A stretch of DNA of 35,666 nt from an uncultured Subdoligranulum sp. (GTDB lineage: Bacteria > Bacillota > Clostridia > Oscillospirales > Ruminococcaceae): the NCBI GenBank assembly GCA_904374465.1, contig CAJFFY010000024.1, positions 1 to 35,666 on the forward strand. Reading direction: 5' to 3'. A program made the translations under genes and the position numbers. Below the pieces are notes generated by a model that made no database searches, was not told the origin of the DNA, and saw only the letters and a list, made by a program, of their open reading frames with translations. Positions 7,998 through 16,133 of the stretch are shown in pieces; the first letter of the stretch is position 1; each line of letters opens with the position of its first letter.

Positions 7998-9149
7998 TTA
8001 TAGGGTTTCGGTCAAAAAGGCGTGGATCTCCGCCTCGTTGCCCCGGGCTAGACTCCCCTGGCAGAAAGCCGGTTTTCCGCCGCCGCGGCCGTCAAAGGCC
8101 TGGTTCAGCGCCTTGCACAGGGGACGGACATCCCCCGCCGGGGCGGCAGCCAGCGCGTAGGCCAGCCCCTGCCCGCCCGGCGCCAAAGCACAGCAGACGG
8201 CGCCGGTTTCGGCCGCCACGGCCAGGGCGATGCGGCGCAGCCCGTCCCCGTCGGCACCTGCTGCCCACAGGGTGCAGGGAACGCCAGGCTTCGCCGCGGC
8301 GGCACAGGCGGTGGCCAGCGCGTTCTGCAGGTCGGCCAGACGCTGCTTCAGCTGGGCTTCGCCGCCCTGCAGCCGGGTCACCGCTGCTTCCAGACTGCCC
8401 ACCGGGGCGGAAAGCCTCCGCCCGGCGGCTTCGGCGTCGGCCCAGCCGGTGGCCACGGCATCGTAGGCGCGCTGCCCGCAGGCCACGGCCAGCCGCATAC
8501 CGCCCTTGTAGTGCTGAGAGGAAACAATCTTGATCAGCCCCACCTCGCCGGTGCGGGCCAGATGGGTGCCGCAGCAGGCACAGCGGTCGCCGCCCGCCTC
8601 CACCAGCCGCACGGGGCCCTCCAGCTCCTTTTTGCTGCGGTATTCGGTATGGGTCAGCGTGTCCGGGTCGGGCACATAGCACCGCACCGGGGTATCGGCC
8701 CGCACGGCGGCGTTGGCCTGGGCTTCGGCCTCGGCCAGCTGTTCCGCCGTCAGGGGAATGCTGGTGTCCATCCGCACGTAGGGGCTGCCGATGTGGAAAC
8801 CCACATTCTCGGCGCCGTACAGGCGGTGCAGCGTACCGCTCAGGATGTGTTCGCCGGTGTGCTGCTGCATGGCGTCCAGCCGGCGGTCCCAGTCCAGGAC
8901 TCCTTCCACCGCAGCGCCCACCGGCAGCGGGGCGTCGGTGGTGTGGGTGATGATCTCGCCGTCGGTGTGAACGGCCAGCACCCGGGCATTGCCCAGACGA
9001 CCGGTGTCGAAGGGCTGGCCGCCTCCCTCGGGGAAAAAGGCCGTGCGGTCCAGGACCACGGCAAAGCCACCGGCAACGGGCGTGCAGGCCGTCACCGTGG
9101 CGGTAAAGGTTTGTGCATAGGAATCGGTTTCGTACAGTTTGTCGGTCAC
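7998..9149 (-). CDS. Alanyl-tRNA editing protein (AlaX-L type, with DHHA1 domain)
   Basis: 383 residues from a GTG start behind GAGGAGG. The N-terminal ~235 residues match the AlaRS/AlaX editing domain: F-F-P-E-G-G-G-Q-P near 39-47, then the zinc ligands H-T-G-E-H and C-C-G-T-H-L-A. Such proteins hydrolyse Ser-tRNA(Ala) or Gly-tRNA(Ala) in trans. Residues about 250-383 include a coiled-coil stretch and a DHHA1-like C-terminal domain with G-G-R/G-G-G-K-P near the end (G-R-G-G-G-K-P-A), as in AlaRS. It lacks the aminoacylation and anticodon-like parts of AlaRS, so it is a free-standing editor. It is the first gene of a minus-strand operon with trmB and the CmpB-like gene. Confidence 0.88.
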   Translation of the reverse strand: MTDKLYETDSYAQTFTATVTACTPVAGGFAVVLDRTAFFPEGGGQPFDTGRLGNARVLAVHTDGEIITHTTDAPLPVGAAVEGVLDWDRRLDAMQQHTGEHILSGTLHRLYGAENVGFHIGSPYVRMDTSIPLTAEQLAEAEAQANAAVRADTPVRCYVPDPDTLTHTEYRSKKELEGPVRLVEAGGDRCACCGTHLARTGEVGLIKIVSSQHYKGGMRLAVACGQRAYDAVATGWADAEAAGRRLSAPVGSLEAAVTRLQGGEAQLKQRLADLQNALATACAAAAKPGVPCTLWAAGADGDGLRRIALAVAAETGAVCCALAPGGQGLAYALAAAPAGDVRPLCKALNQAFDGRGGGKPAFCQGSLARGNEAEIHAFLTETL

Positions 9150-9187
9150 AGCGGGGATGACCCCTCCTCTTTTTTGGAATTTTTCCT

Positions 9188-9216
9188 ATTATAGCATAAA
9201 ACAGGTGTGGAAAAAA
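9188..9216 (-). promoter_or_regulatory. Promoter of the alanyl-tRNA editing gene operon
   Basis: On the minus strand TGCTATAAT is an extended -10 box (TATAAT at 9188-9193). Seventeen bases upstream lies only a T-run (TTTTTT, 9211-9216) as -35. It lies about 40 bases before the GTG at 9149. Confidence 0.55.
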
Positions 9217-9236
9217 ACTCCGAAATCTTATATAAT
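9208..9236 (+). promoter_or_regulatory. Possible promoter of the lipoprotein-malQ genes
   Basis: TATAAT (9231-9236) lies 45 bases before the lipoprotein ATG. The -35 box at a 17-base spacing, TGGAAA (9208-9213), is weak. It faces away from, and overlaps, the alanyl-tRNA editing gene promoter. Confidence 0.45.
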
Positions 9237-9280
9237 AAAAAGCAGTACGATTTTACTATAAAAACAAGGAACTTTGCCCT

Positions 9281-10549
9281 ATGCAGATGAAATTTCGCTT
9301 GGCGGCGCTGGCACTGCCCGCGCTGCTGTTGGCCGGTTGCACCCTGGAACCCCGGCAGGTGCTGGACCAGTTGCTGCCGGCCGAGAATACCGCCACGGTG
9401 GAAACCGCTGCCACGCCCCAGCCCCAGACGCTGACCGCCTACGCCACGGCTGCCCTGCTGCCTGCGCTGCAGCAATACGCCGATACCCAGCAGGTGGCCC
9501 TCAACGCCCTGGGCGATCCCGGTGCGGTGGATCTGGTGGCCATGGATCACCTGCCGGGGGACCTGGTGGAAGGGGTGGACGTGATGAGCGATACCCTGCT
9601 GGCCGCCGCGGCCGCCCGGGCCGGCGTCACCGAAAGCACCACCGCCCTGCCCCTGGGCCGGAGCCTGTACGGCTACTGGGCCAACGGCAGCCTGTTGACC
9701 TCGCTGCTGGGGGAGAACGGTGTGACCGCCCTGCAGAACGCCGACTGGGATGAGTGGAGTGATTTTGTCGAGACGCTCCAGGCCTGGCTGGAAAAGCCCG
9801 GCGCCGCCACCGTCACGCTGGACGGCACCGACTATACCCTGCCGGAGACCAGGCCTGACACCCTGAACGCCACAGGCGTTTTCTCGGAGCCCATGGACCG
9901 GGCTTCCGGCTATACGGCGGCGATGCTGGCCGCCGGCAGCGACAAGACCGCCGACACCCTCACGGGGCCGCTCAACGGTGTGTACAGCGCCGTGACCCTG
10001 GAGTGGGACAACCTGGCCCAGAGCGACGAGACGGCCATCTTCCGCCGGGCCAAGCTCACCGATCTTCTCTCGGCCTACGGGTCGGACGCCTGCCAGAGTC
10101 TGGTGCTGATCCCCTTTAAATGCGAACTGGAGGAGAGCGACCTCTCCACCGAGGAATACAACCTGACCGGCCTGTGGGACTATCCCGTTCTGGCGGATGT
10201 GGGCTATGTCACGGTGCGGGCCGGTACCGACGAATCGGCCCAGAAAGCGGCCAAGAGCGCCGTGCTCTGGCTGTACAGCAGCGGGGAGGGGGAAAACGCC
10301 CTGACCGAGACACTGGGCGTCATCACCCCCTGGAACACCGCCTCGGACACCACCACCCTGGGCGCCATGCAGATCCAGCAGGCAAGCACCGGCATTTTGC
10401 CGGGCATCACCGTCACCCAGGCCCAGGCCGACGCGCTGGCCGCCAACGAGGAATCGCTGCGGGACAGCACCAGCCACACCACGGCCGAGCGCAACGCCTT
10501 CACCCGGGAGGCACTGCTGGCCCTGGGCGTCACCGAAGGGGAAGAATAA
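9281..10549 (+). CDS. Lipoprotein resembling a family-1 solute-binding protein
   Basis: 422 residues. The signal peptide ends in a clear lipobox (L-L-L-A-G-C, Cys21), so the protein should be lipid-anchored on the outer face of the membrane. Segments such as G-R-S-L-Y-G-Y-W-A-N-G-S, the W-D-E-W-S-D-F-V-E-T-L-Q-A-W helix, and a late A-K-S-A-V-L-W-L-Y-S-S region resemble carbohydrate ABC solute-binding proteins, which have a cleft formed by two lobes, but I cannot prove the family from sequence alone. AAGGA precedes the ATG. It sits 43 bases before malQ, which fits a maltodextrin-related role, yet no ABC permease genes lie nearby. It could be an orphan binding protein using permeases encoded elsewhere. 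Confidence 0.6.
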   Translation: MQMKFRLAALALPALLLAGCTLEPRQVLDQLLPAENTATVETAATPQPQTLTAYATAALLPALQQYADTQQVALNALGDPGAVDLVAMDHLPGDLVEGVDVMSDTLLAAAAARAGVTESTTALPLGRSLYGYWANGSLLTSLLGENGVTALQNADWDEWSDFVETLQAWLEKPGAATVTLDGTDYTLPETRPDTLNATGVFSEPMDRASGYTAAMLAAGSDKTADTLTGPLNGVYSAVTLEWDNLAQSDETAIFRRAKLTDLLSAYGSDACQSLVLIPFKCELEESDLSTEEYNLTGLWDYPVLADVGYVTVRAGTDESAQKAAKSAVLWLYSSGEGENALTETLGVITPWNTASDTTTLGAMQIQQASTGILPGITVTQAQADALAANEESLRDSTSHTTAERNAFTREALLALGVTEGEE

Positions 10550-10592
10550 GGCTGCGCCTGCGGGCGCCCTGTTTGGAAAAGAGGAATGCAAG

Positions 10593-12122
10593 ATGGAATG
10601 GAAACGTTGCAGCGGTATCCTGATGCCCATCTCCAGCCTGCCCGGCGGATACGGCATCGGCAGCCTCGGCGCGCCGGCGCGCCGCTTTGTGGACTTTCTG
10701 GCCCGGGCCGGCCAGAGTGTCTGGCAGATTCTGCCCGTGGGTCCCACCGGCTATGCCGACAGCCCCTACCAGAGCTGTTCGGCCTTTGCGGGCAACCCGT
10801 ACTTTCTGGACCTGGACCTGCTGGCCCGGGACGGGCTGCTCAAGCGCAAGGACTACGCCTTTACCGATTGGGGCAAGGACCCGGCCAAGGTGGACTACGG
10901 CACGCTGTACGAACGCCGGTTCCCGGTGCTACGCAAAGCCTATCAGAACTTCCTCAAACGCCGCCCGGTGCCTGGGTTTGAAACCCCCTATCCCGACGAC
11001 TGGTACCGGTTCCAGTTCCTCTCCGCCGACTGGTTGCCCGACTACTGCCTGTATATGGCCATCAAGGAAGCCAACGGTATGACCGACTGGCAGCAGTGGC
11101 CCAAGGCGCTGCGCCAGCGGGATCCCGCCGCCCTGGCCCAGTTCCGGGCCGAGCATGCCAAAGAGCTGGAGTTCTGGGCTTTCCTGCAGTATGAGTTTGA
11201 CCGCCAGTGGCGGGCCCTGCACGCCTACGCCGCCGGTAAGGGCATCTCCATCATGGGGGATATCCCCATCTATGTGGCGCCCGACTCGGCCGACGCCTGG
11301 GCCGGCACCGAACTGTTTGAAACGGATGAGGAGGGCCGTCCCCGCCGGGTGGCCGGCTGCCCGCCGGACTACTTTGCCGCCGACGGCCAGCTGTGGGGCA
11401 ACCCCCTCTACGACTGGTCCTACCACAAACACACCGAATACGCCTGGTGGGTACGCCGGGTGCGCCATGCGCTGTCCATCTACGACATCCTGCGCATCGA
11501 CCACTTCCGCGGTTTTGACACCTACTGGGCCATCCCCGCCGGAGAAGCCACCGCCCGCAACGGCCGTTGGGAACAGGGTCCCGGCATGGATCTGTTCCGG
11601 GCACTGCACCTGGCCCTGGGAGATCTGCCCATTGTGGCCGAAGACCTGGGCGAGATGTTCCCCTCGGTCCGTCAGCTGCTGGCGGACAGCGGCTTCCCGG
11701 GCATGAAGGTGCTGCAGTTTGCCTTTACCGGGGAGGACAGTGTGGATCTGCCCCACAACTATCCCCGCAACTGTGTGGCCTATCCCGGCACCCACGACAA
11801 CAATACCCTGTCCGGCTGGTTCAAGAGCGAACTGGACGGCAAGGCCCGCAAACAGGCCATCGAGTATTTTGCCCTCACCGAACAGGAGGGCATCCTGCGC
11901 GGACTGCTGCGCGGGGTGCTGGCCAGTCCTGCGGCACTGGCCATCATTCCGCTGGCGGACTGGCTGGAAGCCGGCCCGGAGGCCCGGATGAACACCCCGG
12001 GCAAAGCCCAGGGCAACTGGCAGTGGCGTGCCGATGATAAGGCGCTGACCCCGGCCCTGGCCAAGGAGATCCGCGCTTTGTCCGCCCGGTATTTCCGTGC
12101 CACGGTATCCGGCAAGGCATGA
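10593..12122 (+). CDS. malQ: 4-alpha-glucanotransferase (amylomaltase)
   Basis: 509 residues, a normal bacterial MalQ (GH77) length. It transfers alpha-1,4-glucan segments between maltodextrins and releases glucose, acting in the cytoplasm. Visible motifs include the N-terminal GILMPISSLPGGYGIGSLG, D-I-P-I-Y-V, the nucleophile region I-L-R-I-D-H-F-R-G, the acid/base V-A-E-D-L-G, and P-G-T-H-D-N-N-T with the third catalytic Asp. The start has AGAGGAA at good spacing. It is downstream of a possible sugar-binding lipoprotein, and probably shares its transcript. Confidence 0.95.
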   Translation: MEWKRCSGILMPISSLPGGYGIGSLGAPARRFVDFLARAGQSVWQILPVGPTGYADSPYQSCSAFAGNPYFLDLDLLARDGLLKRKDYAFTDWGKDPAKVDYGTLYERRFPVLRKAYQNFLKRRPVPGFETPYPDDWYRFQFLSADWLPDYCLYMAIKEANGMTDWQQWPKALRQRDPAALAQFRAEHAKELEFWAFLQYEFDRQWRALHAYAAGKGISIMGDIPIYVAPDSADAWAGTELFETDEEGRPRRVAGCPPDYFAADGQLWGNPLYDWSYHKHTEYAWWVRRVRHALSIYDILRIDHFRGFDTYWAIPAGEATARNGRWEQGPGMDLFRALHLALGDLPIVAEDLGEMFPSVRQLLADSGFPGMKVLQFAFTGEDSVDLPHNYPRNCVAYPGTHDNNTLSGWFKSELDGKARKQAIEYFALTEQEGILRGLLRGVLASPAALAIIPLADWLEAGPEARMNTPGKAQGNWQWRADDKALTPALAKEIRALSARYFRATVSGKA

Positions 12123-12190
12123 TTTGTAAACATCGCCAGTATTCAACGGGCACACGAAATATTCTTTGTGCAACGGACAGATAGGAAAAG

Positions 12191-12219
12191 TTCGCAAATT
12201 GTGGTAATATACATATATA
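12191..12219 (+). promoter_or_regulatory. Promoter of the degenerate GGDEF gene
   Basis: TTCGCA (12191-12196), a 17-base spacer and TATATA (12214-12219) lie about 50 bases before the ATG at 12272, in a short AT-rich intergenic stretch. Confidence 0.5.
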
Positions 12220-12271
12220 TACAGACCCCGACTGCGGGTCAATACGAGACTTGGCGCAAGTGAGGTTCGAG

Positions 12272-13069
12272 ATGAAGCTGGAGTATACGAAGGAAGAACT
12301 GGCTGTGGAGATCGCGGCGCTGGAACAGCTGTTCGACACAGTCCAGATCGTGGACCCGTACCGCAATGCATGGCTGGACCCCGCCACCCTGGAACCGGCC
12401 GGGGAAAGCGGCCTGATTCCCTTGCTGGACGAAACCGGGCGCGGTATGCAGCTGACCCAAGCGGACGGCCGGGACGAGATGCGCATCTACCAGAGTATCC
12501 AGGTGGATGGCCGCCCCTGCGTGCTGGCGCTGTGCTGGCCCATGCCCCGGGCGGATCAGATCTCGGCGGGGGCCCGCAACTCCTACGACCGGGCCCTGGC
12601 CCAGTACCGGGAGGATATGCGGCACGACTATGTCACCGGCGTGTACAACGCCCGCTATATCCATGAAGAATACCGCAGCTACGCCGAAAAGCAGGCGGCC
12701 CACGGGCTGCCGGTGGGTGCGGTCATGCTGCGTGTCAATGAGTACTGGAACTTGCGCAACCAGGAATCGCTGCAGGCGGCCGAATGCTGCCTGAACACGG
12801 CGGCCGGCATTCTGCAGCTGGCCGTGGGTACCGACCACGACCATGCGGTGCTGGCCCGGCTGGAGGATGGCCTGTTCGTGGCCATCACGGTGGGCACTCC
12901 GGCTGCCCATCTGGCCCAGCGCATCAACGAAGCGCTGGAAAATTCCCGCAAGGTGTTCAGCATCACGCTGGCACGCCGCGGTACCTTCACGGTGAGCGCT
13001 GCCAGCGCCGAATGGGGCGAAACCTCCTCCTGGGAAATGATGCTTTCCCTGGCCCAGCAGCGGCTGTGA
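12272..13069 (+). CDS. Degenerate GGDEF-domain protein
   Basis: 265 residues, cytoplasmic. The start at 12272 is set by GAGG six bases upstream; in-frame TTG and GTG codons just before it lack ribosome sites. Residues about 1-100 form a small alpha/beta sensor-like domain. From about 115 the pattern D-Y-V-T-G-V-Y-N-A-R-Y-I-H-E-E matches the start of a GGDEF domain (usually D-x-L-T-G-x-x-N-R-R). Where the active G-G-(D/E)-E-F should stand, after L-A-R, there is L-E-D-G-L-F-V, so GTP binding and catalysis are very unlikely. The domain is also short at the end. It may work as a signal-responsive protein without making cyclic di-GMP. No neighbouring partner suggests a pathway. Confidence 0.65.
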   Translation: MKLEYTKEELAVEIAALEQLFDTVQIVDPYRNAWLDPATLEPAGESGLIPLLDETGRGMQLTQADGRDEMRIYQSIQVDGRPCVLALCWPMPRADQISAGARNSYDRALAQYREDMRHDYVTGVYNARYIHEEYRSYAEKQAAHGLPVGAVMLRVNEYWNLRNQESLQAAECCLNTAAGILQLAVGTDHDHAVLARLEDGLFVAITVGTPAAHLAQRINEALENSRKVFSITLARRGTFTVSAASAEWGETSSWEMMLSLAQQRL

Positions 13070-13084
13070 ACCATGCATAAAATC

Positions 13085-13138
13085 ATCCCCCCTGTGTACA
13101 TACTAAGGTGGAAGCCAGTAACTGTACACAAGGGGGAT
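13085..13138 (+). promoter_or_regulatory. Long hairpin covering the ribosome site of the next gene
   Basis: The arm at 13085-13100 (ATCCCCCCTGTGTACA) pairs with 13123-13138 (TGTACACAAGGGGGAT): 15 of 16 positions match. An inner 4-bp pairing, TACT (13101-13104) with AGTA (13117-13120), extends it. The 3' arm holds AAGGGGGA, the ribosome site for the ATG at 13144, so the folded form hides it. TTTTT follows, so the element could also act as an intrinsic terminator for the upstream gene. Both readings make it a control point. Confidence 0.7.
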
Positions 13139-13143
13139 TTTTC

Positions 13144-13575
13144 ATGCAAAGCGATAACGAAAAAATGCTGCAGGAGATCGTACAAAACACCGAGATGGGC
13201 AAAAACACGCTGGATGAATTGATGGGTCTGACCCATGACCAGCGCCTCAAGGATGAGATGATGCGCCAGAAGCGGGAATACCGCCGCATCAACCAGGCGG
13301 CCCACACCGCGTTGGACGCCATCGGGGCCCAGGCCCACGGGCAGAGCGCCGCCAACCGGATGAGCGTCAGCATGGGCATCCGCACCCGCACCATGCTGGA
13401 CAAGTCCACCCGCAACCTGGCCACCATGCTGGCGGAGGGCAGCGGCCAGGGGGTGCTGGACTGCAAGCGGGCCGAAAAAGACTATCCCACCGCCAGTCCC
13501 GGCGCCAAAAAGCTCTGCAGCGAACTGGGAGATCTGCAGGCCCGGGCCGAAACCGCCTGGCGGGAATTCATCTGA
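13144..13575 (+). CDS. Small helical protein, ferritin-like (DUF2383-like) type
   Basis: 143 residues, all-helical and highly charged, with no signal peptide or membrane span. The pattern of a first helical pair (EMGKNTLDELMGLTHDQRLK, then M-M-R-Q-K-R-E-Y-R-R-I), and a later block with L-A-T-M-L-A-E-G-S-G-Q-G-V-L-D followed by a long C-terminal helix, recalls short ferritin-like proteins common in Clostridia (M-I-x-G-x-x-x-G-V-x-D). I do not see an iron-ligand set, so metal binding is doubtful. AAGGGGGA is the ribosome site and lies inside the hairpin at 13085-13138, which suggests translational control. Its function is unknown. Confidence 0.6.
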   Translation: MQSDNEKMLQEIVQNTEMGKNTLDELMGLTHDQRLKDEMMRQKREYRRINQAAHTALDAIGAQAHGQSAANRMSVSMGIRTRTMLDKSTRNLATMLAEGSGQGVLDCKRAEKDYPTASPGAKKLCSELGDLQARAETAWREFI

Positions 13576-13581
13576 CCGCCC

Positions 13582-13610
13582 TTGCGCCGGGCGGGGGACA
13601 CTGGTATAAT
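13582..13610 (+). promoter_or_regulatory. Promoter of the DUF523 gene
   Basis: TTGCGC (13582-13587), 17 bases, TATAAT (13605-13610), about 33 bases before the ATG at 13643. Confidence 0.7.
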
Positions 13611-13642
13611 CAAGGCAGAAATGCAAAAAGGAGCGTTCTGCC

Positions 13643-14077
13643 ATGCGCATACTGGTCAGTGCCTGTCTGCTGGGCGAAAACTGCAAATACAACGGCGGCA
13701 ACAACCGCAACGAGGGGCTGCTGCGCCGTTTGCAGGGCCATGAGGTGATTCCCGTCTGCCCCGAAGTGCTGGGCGGCTTGGGCGTTCCCCGGCCCTGTGT
13801 GGAGCTGCGGGACGGTGTGGCCTACAACTGCCACGGGGAAAACGTGGATGCTGCTTTCCACCGCGGTGTGGAAAAAGCGCTGGCACAGATCGAGGGCCAA
13901 CCGATCGACCTGGTGGTGCTGCAATCCCGCAGTCCCACCTGCGGCGTCAAACAGATTTACGACGGCACCTTCACCAAGCGGCTCATCGACGGGCAGGGCA
14001 TGCTGGCGGCGGCGCTGCATGCCCGGGGGTATCGCCTGGTGGACGTGGAGGATCTGGATACGGTGCCGGAACTGTGA
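13643..14077 (+). CDS. DUF523 family protein
   Basis: 144 residues covering the whole small DUF523 family (YbbK-like). The signature is present: M-R-I-L-V-S-A-C-L-L-G-E-N-C-K-Y-N-G near the start, P-V-C-P-E-V-L-G-G-L-G-V-P-R-P in the middle and S-R-S-P-T-C-G near 93-99. The conserved cysteines (10, 15, 39, 98) hint at metal or iron-sulfur binding, as is often supposed for the family, but no reaction is established. It has its own promoter and a good AAAGGAG site. A bidirectional terminator follows, so it is monocistronic. Confidence 0.88.
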   Translation: MRILVSACLLGENCKYNGGNNRNEGLLRRLQGHEVIPVCPEVLGGLGVPRPCVELRDGVAYNCHGENVDAAFHRGVEKALAQIEGQPIDLVVLQSRSPTCGVKQIYDGTFTKRLIDGQGMLAAALHARGYRLVDVEDLDTVPEL

Positions 14078-14088
14078 AGCCAAGAAAA

Positions 14089-14121
14089 AACCGGGGCACC
14101 CAGCGGGTGCCCCGGTTTGCT
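14089..14121. terminator. Bidirectional terminator between DUF523 gene and mtnN
   Basis: AACCGGGGCACCC (14089-14101) pairs perfectly with GGGTGCCCCGGTT (14105-14117) around a 3-base loop, with an A-run before and a T-containing tail after. It serves the convergent genes on both strands. Confidence 0.88.
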
Positions 14122-14127
14122 TTGTGT

Positions 14128-14811
14128 TTACAGGTGCTCGATCATGGTGGCCACGATCTCGGTGGCGGTTTTTACATAGTCCGCAATGCTGAACTGCTTG
14201 ACCACCAGCACTTCGTAGCCGCTTTCGTCGGCGTTGTCGCTCATGGCCCGCAGCACCACGCAGGGCACCCCGTTGCGTCCGGCCACCTGGCTGACGGCGG
14301 CGCCCTCCATCTCCACACAGTCGGGATGGCACTTTTCCTCAATGGCCTTCTTGGTGGCGGCGTCCCCCACAAAGGTGTCGCCGGTGGCAATCTTGCCGGC
14401 GATGGCTTTGACACCGCAGGTTTTGCAGGCGTCCAGAGCGGCCTGCACCAGCGTCGGGTCGCCATGGTACTCCGTCAGGAAAGGGGCACTCTGGGCCAGC
14501 ATATCCAGCTGGGCGTCGTGGTAGACCACCGTCTCACCCACGCAGACATCCCCGATGCCGATCTTGCTGGTCATGTTGCCGGCAATGCCGCTGAAGATCA
14601 GGCGGTCAATGCCGTATTTGGTGCACAGCACCTGCACGGTACTGGCGGCGTTGGCCTTGCCCATACCGGCGCAGCAGACCACCACCTGCTTGCCCTGCAG
14701 GGTACCGCAGTGGTAGTCCACCCCGGCGTAGGTCTCGCAGGTCACATGCTGCAGTCGGGCGCACAGCTGGTCCACTTCGTCGGGCATGGCGCCCATAATG
14801 CCAATAATCAT
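14128..14811 (-). CDS. mtnN: 5'-methylthioadenosine/S-adenosylhomocysteine nucleosidase
   Basis: 227 residues. It cleaves adenine from methylthioadenosine and S-adenosylhomocysteine, feeding methionine salvage and S-ribosylhomocysteine formation. Visible active-site residues are the acidic catalyst in G-A-M-P-D-E-V (Glu12 of the family), S-G-I-A-G-N, the substrate-binding V-E-M-E-G-A-A-V, and the catalytic Asp in R-A-M-S-D-N-A-D. Start at 14811 because GGGAGG lies seven bases before it; the frame is open seven codons further into the preceding gene's 3' end. It follows ychF by 13 bases on the minus strand and is probably co-transcribed with it. Confidence 0.92.
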   Translation of the reverse strand: MIIGIMGAMPDEVDQLCARLQHVTCETYAGVDYHCGTLQGKQVVVCCAGMGKANAASTVQVLCTKYGIDRLIFSGIAGNMTSKIGIGDVCVGETVVYHDAQLDMLAQSAPFLTEYHGDPTLVQAALDACKTCGVKAIAGKIATGDTFVGDAATKKAIEEKCHPDCVEMEGAAVSQVAGRNGVPCVVLRAMSDNADESGYEVLVVKQFSIADYVKTATEIVATMIEHL

Positions 14812-14824
14812 CGGTTGCCTCCCA

Positions 14825-15955
14825 TCAGACATTGAACAGGAACTCGATCACGTCGCCGTCCTGCACCACATACTCCTTGCCCTCGGTGTGCTGCAGGCCC
14901 TTGGACTTGACCGCGGCGTAGTTGAAATCGGCGTCGGCCAGATCCTGGTAGTGGATGACCTGGGCACGGATAAAGCCCCGCTCGAAGTCGGAGTGAATTT
15001 TGCCGGCGGCCTGGGGGGCCTTGGTGCCCTTCTTGATGGTCCAGGCACGGCACTCCTTCTTGCCGTCCGTCAAAAAGCTGATGAGGCCCAGCAATTCGTA
15101 GCTGGCCTTGATCAGCTTGTCCAGGCCGGTGGACTCAATGCCCATCTCCTGCAGGAAGGCCAGCTTCTCTTCCGGGGTGGAATCGGCGATGTCCTCCTCG
15201 GTCTTGGCGCAGATGGGCAGCGCCTGGGCACCCTCGGCCTGAGCGCGCTCCACCACCAGCGGGTAGTACTTGTTTTCGTCCAGACCGCCCAGCAGGTCAT
15301 CCTCGCCCACGTTGCAGGCGTAGATCACCGGCTTGGCGGACAGCAGGCCCAGCTCCTTGCGGGCGGCCTTCTGGGCGTCGTCCTCCTCGTCAAAGGCAAA
15401 GGTGCGGGCGGGCTTTTCGGCCTCCAGGTGGGCGGCCAGTTCGGCCAGCCAGGCAGCCTCGGCAGCGGCGGCCTTGTTGCCGGTCTTGGCGGCCTTCTGC
15501 TGGCGGCCCAGACGGTTGTTCACCACTTCCAGGTCGGCCAGGATCAGCTCCAGGTCGATGGCGTCAATGTCCCGCAGCGGGTCGACACCCTCCGGCTTGT
15601 TCACATCCTCCACCACGTGGACGATGTTGTCATCGTCAAAACAGCGCACCACGTGCACCAGGGCATCACATTCCCGGATATGGCCCAGAAATTTGTTGCC
15701 CAGGCCGGCGCCGTGGGCGGCACCCTTCACAAGGCCCGCAATGTCCACGAACTCCACGATGGCGGGGGTCTTTTTATCGGTCTGCCACACATCGGCCAGC
15801 TTGTCCAGGCGGGCGTCCGGCACCGCCACGATGCCGGCGTTCGGCTCGATGGTGCAGAACGGATAGTTGGCGGCCTGGGCGTTGCGGGTGGAGGTGATGG
15901 CATTGAACAGGGTCGATTTGCCCACGTTGGGCAACCCGACGATTCCTAATTTCAT
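14825..15955 (-). CDS. ychF: Redox-regulated ribosome-binding ATPase YchF
   Basis: 376 residues, slightly longer than the usual ~365. This Obg-family P-loop protein binds ribosomes and prefers ATP. Visible are G1 G-L-P-N-V-G-K-S-T-L-F-N, D-I-A-G-L-V-K-G-A-A (G3 region), and the C-terminal TGS domain with A-W-T-I-K-K-G-T-K-A-P-Q-A-A-G-K-I-H-S-D-F-E-R-G-F-I, ending in the classical I-E-F-L-F-N-V. Start at 15955 behind AAAAGGAG; an earlier in-frame ATG lies at the transcription start and lacks a ribosome site. Confidence 0.96.
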   Translation of the reverse strand: MKLGIVGLPNVGKSTLFNAITSTRNAQAANYPFCTIEPNAGIVAVPDARLDKLADVWQTDKKTPAIVEFVDIAGLVKGAAHGAGLGNKFLGHIRECDALVHVVRCFDDDNIVHVVEDVNKPEGVDPLRDIDAIDLELILADLEVVNNRLGRQQKAAKTGNKAAAAEAAWLAELAAHLEAEKPARTFAFDEEDDAQKAARKELGLLSAKPVIYACNVGEDDLLGGLDENKYYPLVVERAQAEGAQALPICAKTEEDIADSTPEEKLAFLQEMGIESTGLDKLIKASYELLGLISFLTDGKKECRAWTIKKGTKAPQAAGKIHSDFERGFIRAQVIHYQDLADADFNYAAVKSKGLQHTEGKEYVVQDGDVIEFLFNV

Positions 15956-15991
15956 ATTGTTTCGCTCCTTTTGGCGTGTTTTCCATCCCTT

Positions 15992-16020
15992 ATTATACAC
16001 ACAAGGCCGCCACGGCGCAA
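15992..16020 (-). promoter_or_regulatory. Promoter of ychF-mtnN
   Basis: On the minus strand TTGCGC (16015-16020), 17 bases, TATAAT (15992-15997), 37 bases before the ychF ATG. Confidence 0.75.
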
Positions 16021-16049
16021 GAAAAATGGGACAAAACGCCTTTGCGTTC

Positions 16050-16078
16050 TTTTTTTATCCACAATTTTACGGTATAAT
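16050..16078 (+). promoter_or_regulatory. Promoter of the two-component operon
   Basis: TATAAT (16073-16078) is a perfect -10 box; only a T-run (16050-16055) stands at -35. The response regulator ATG lies 56 bases downstream. A weak -35 could mean activation by the regulator itself; that is a guess. Confidence 0.55.
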
Positions 16079-16133
16079 ACCAGGTAAAGTGGGCACGCAT
16101 GAGGACGGCCCCGCAAAAACGGAGGGAAATACC

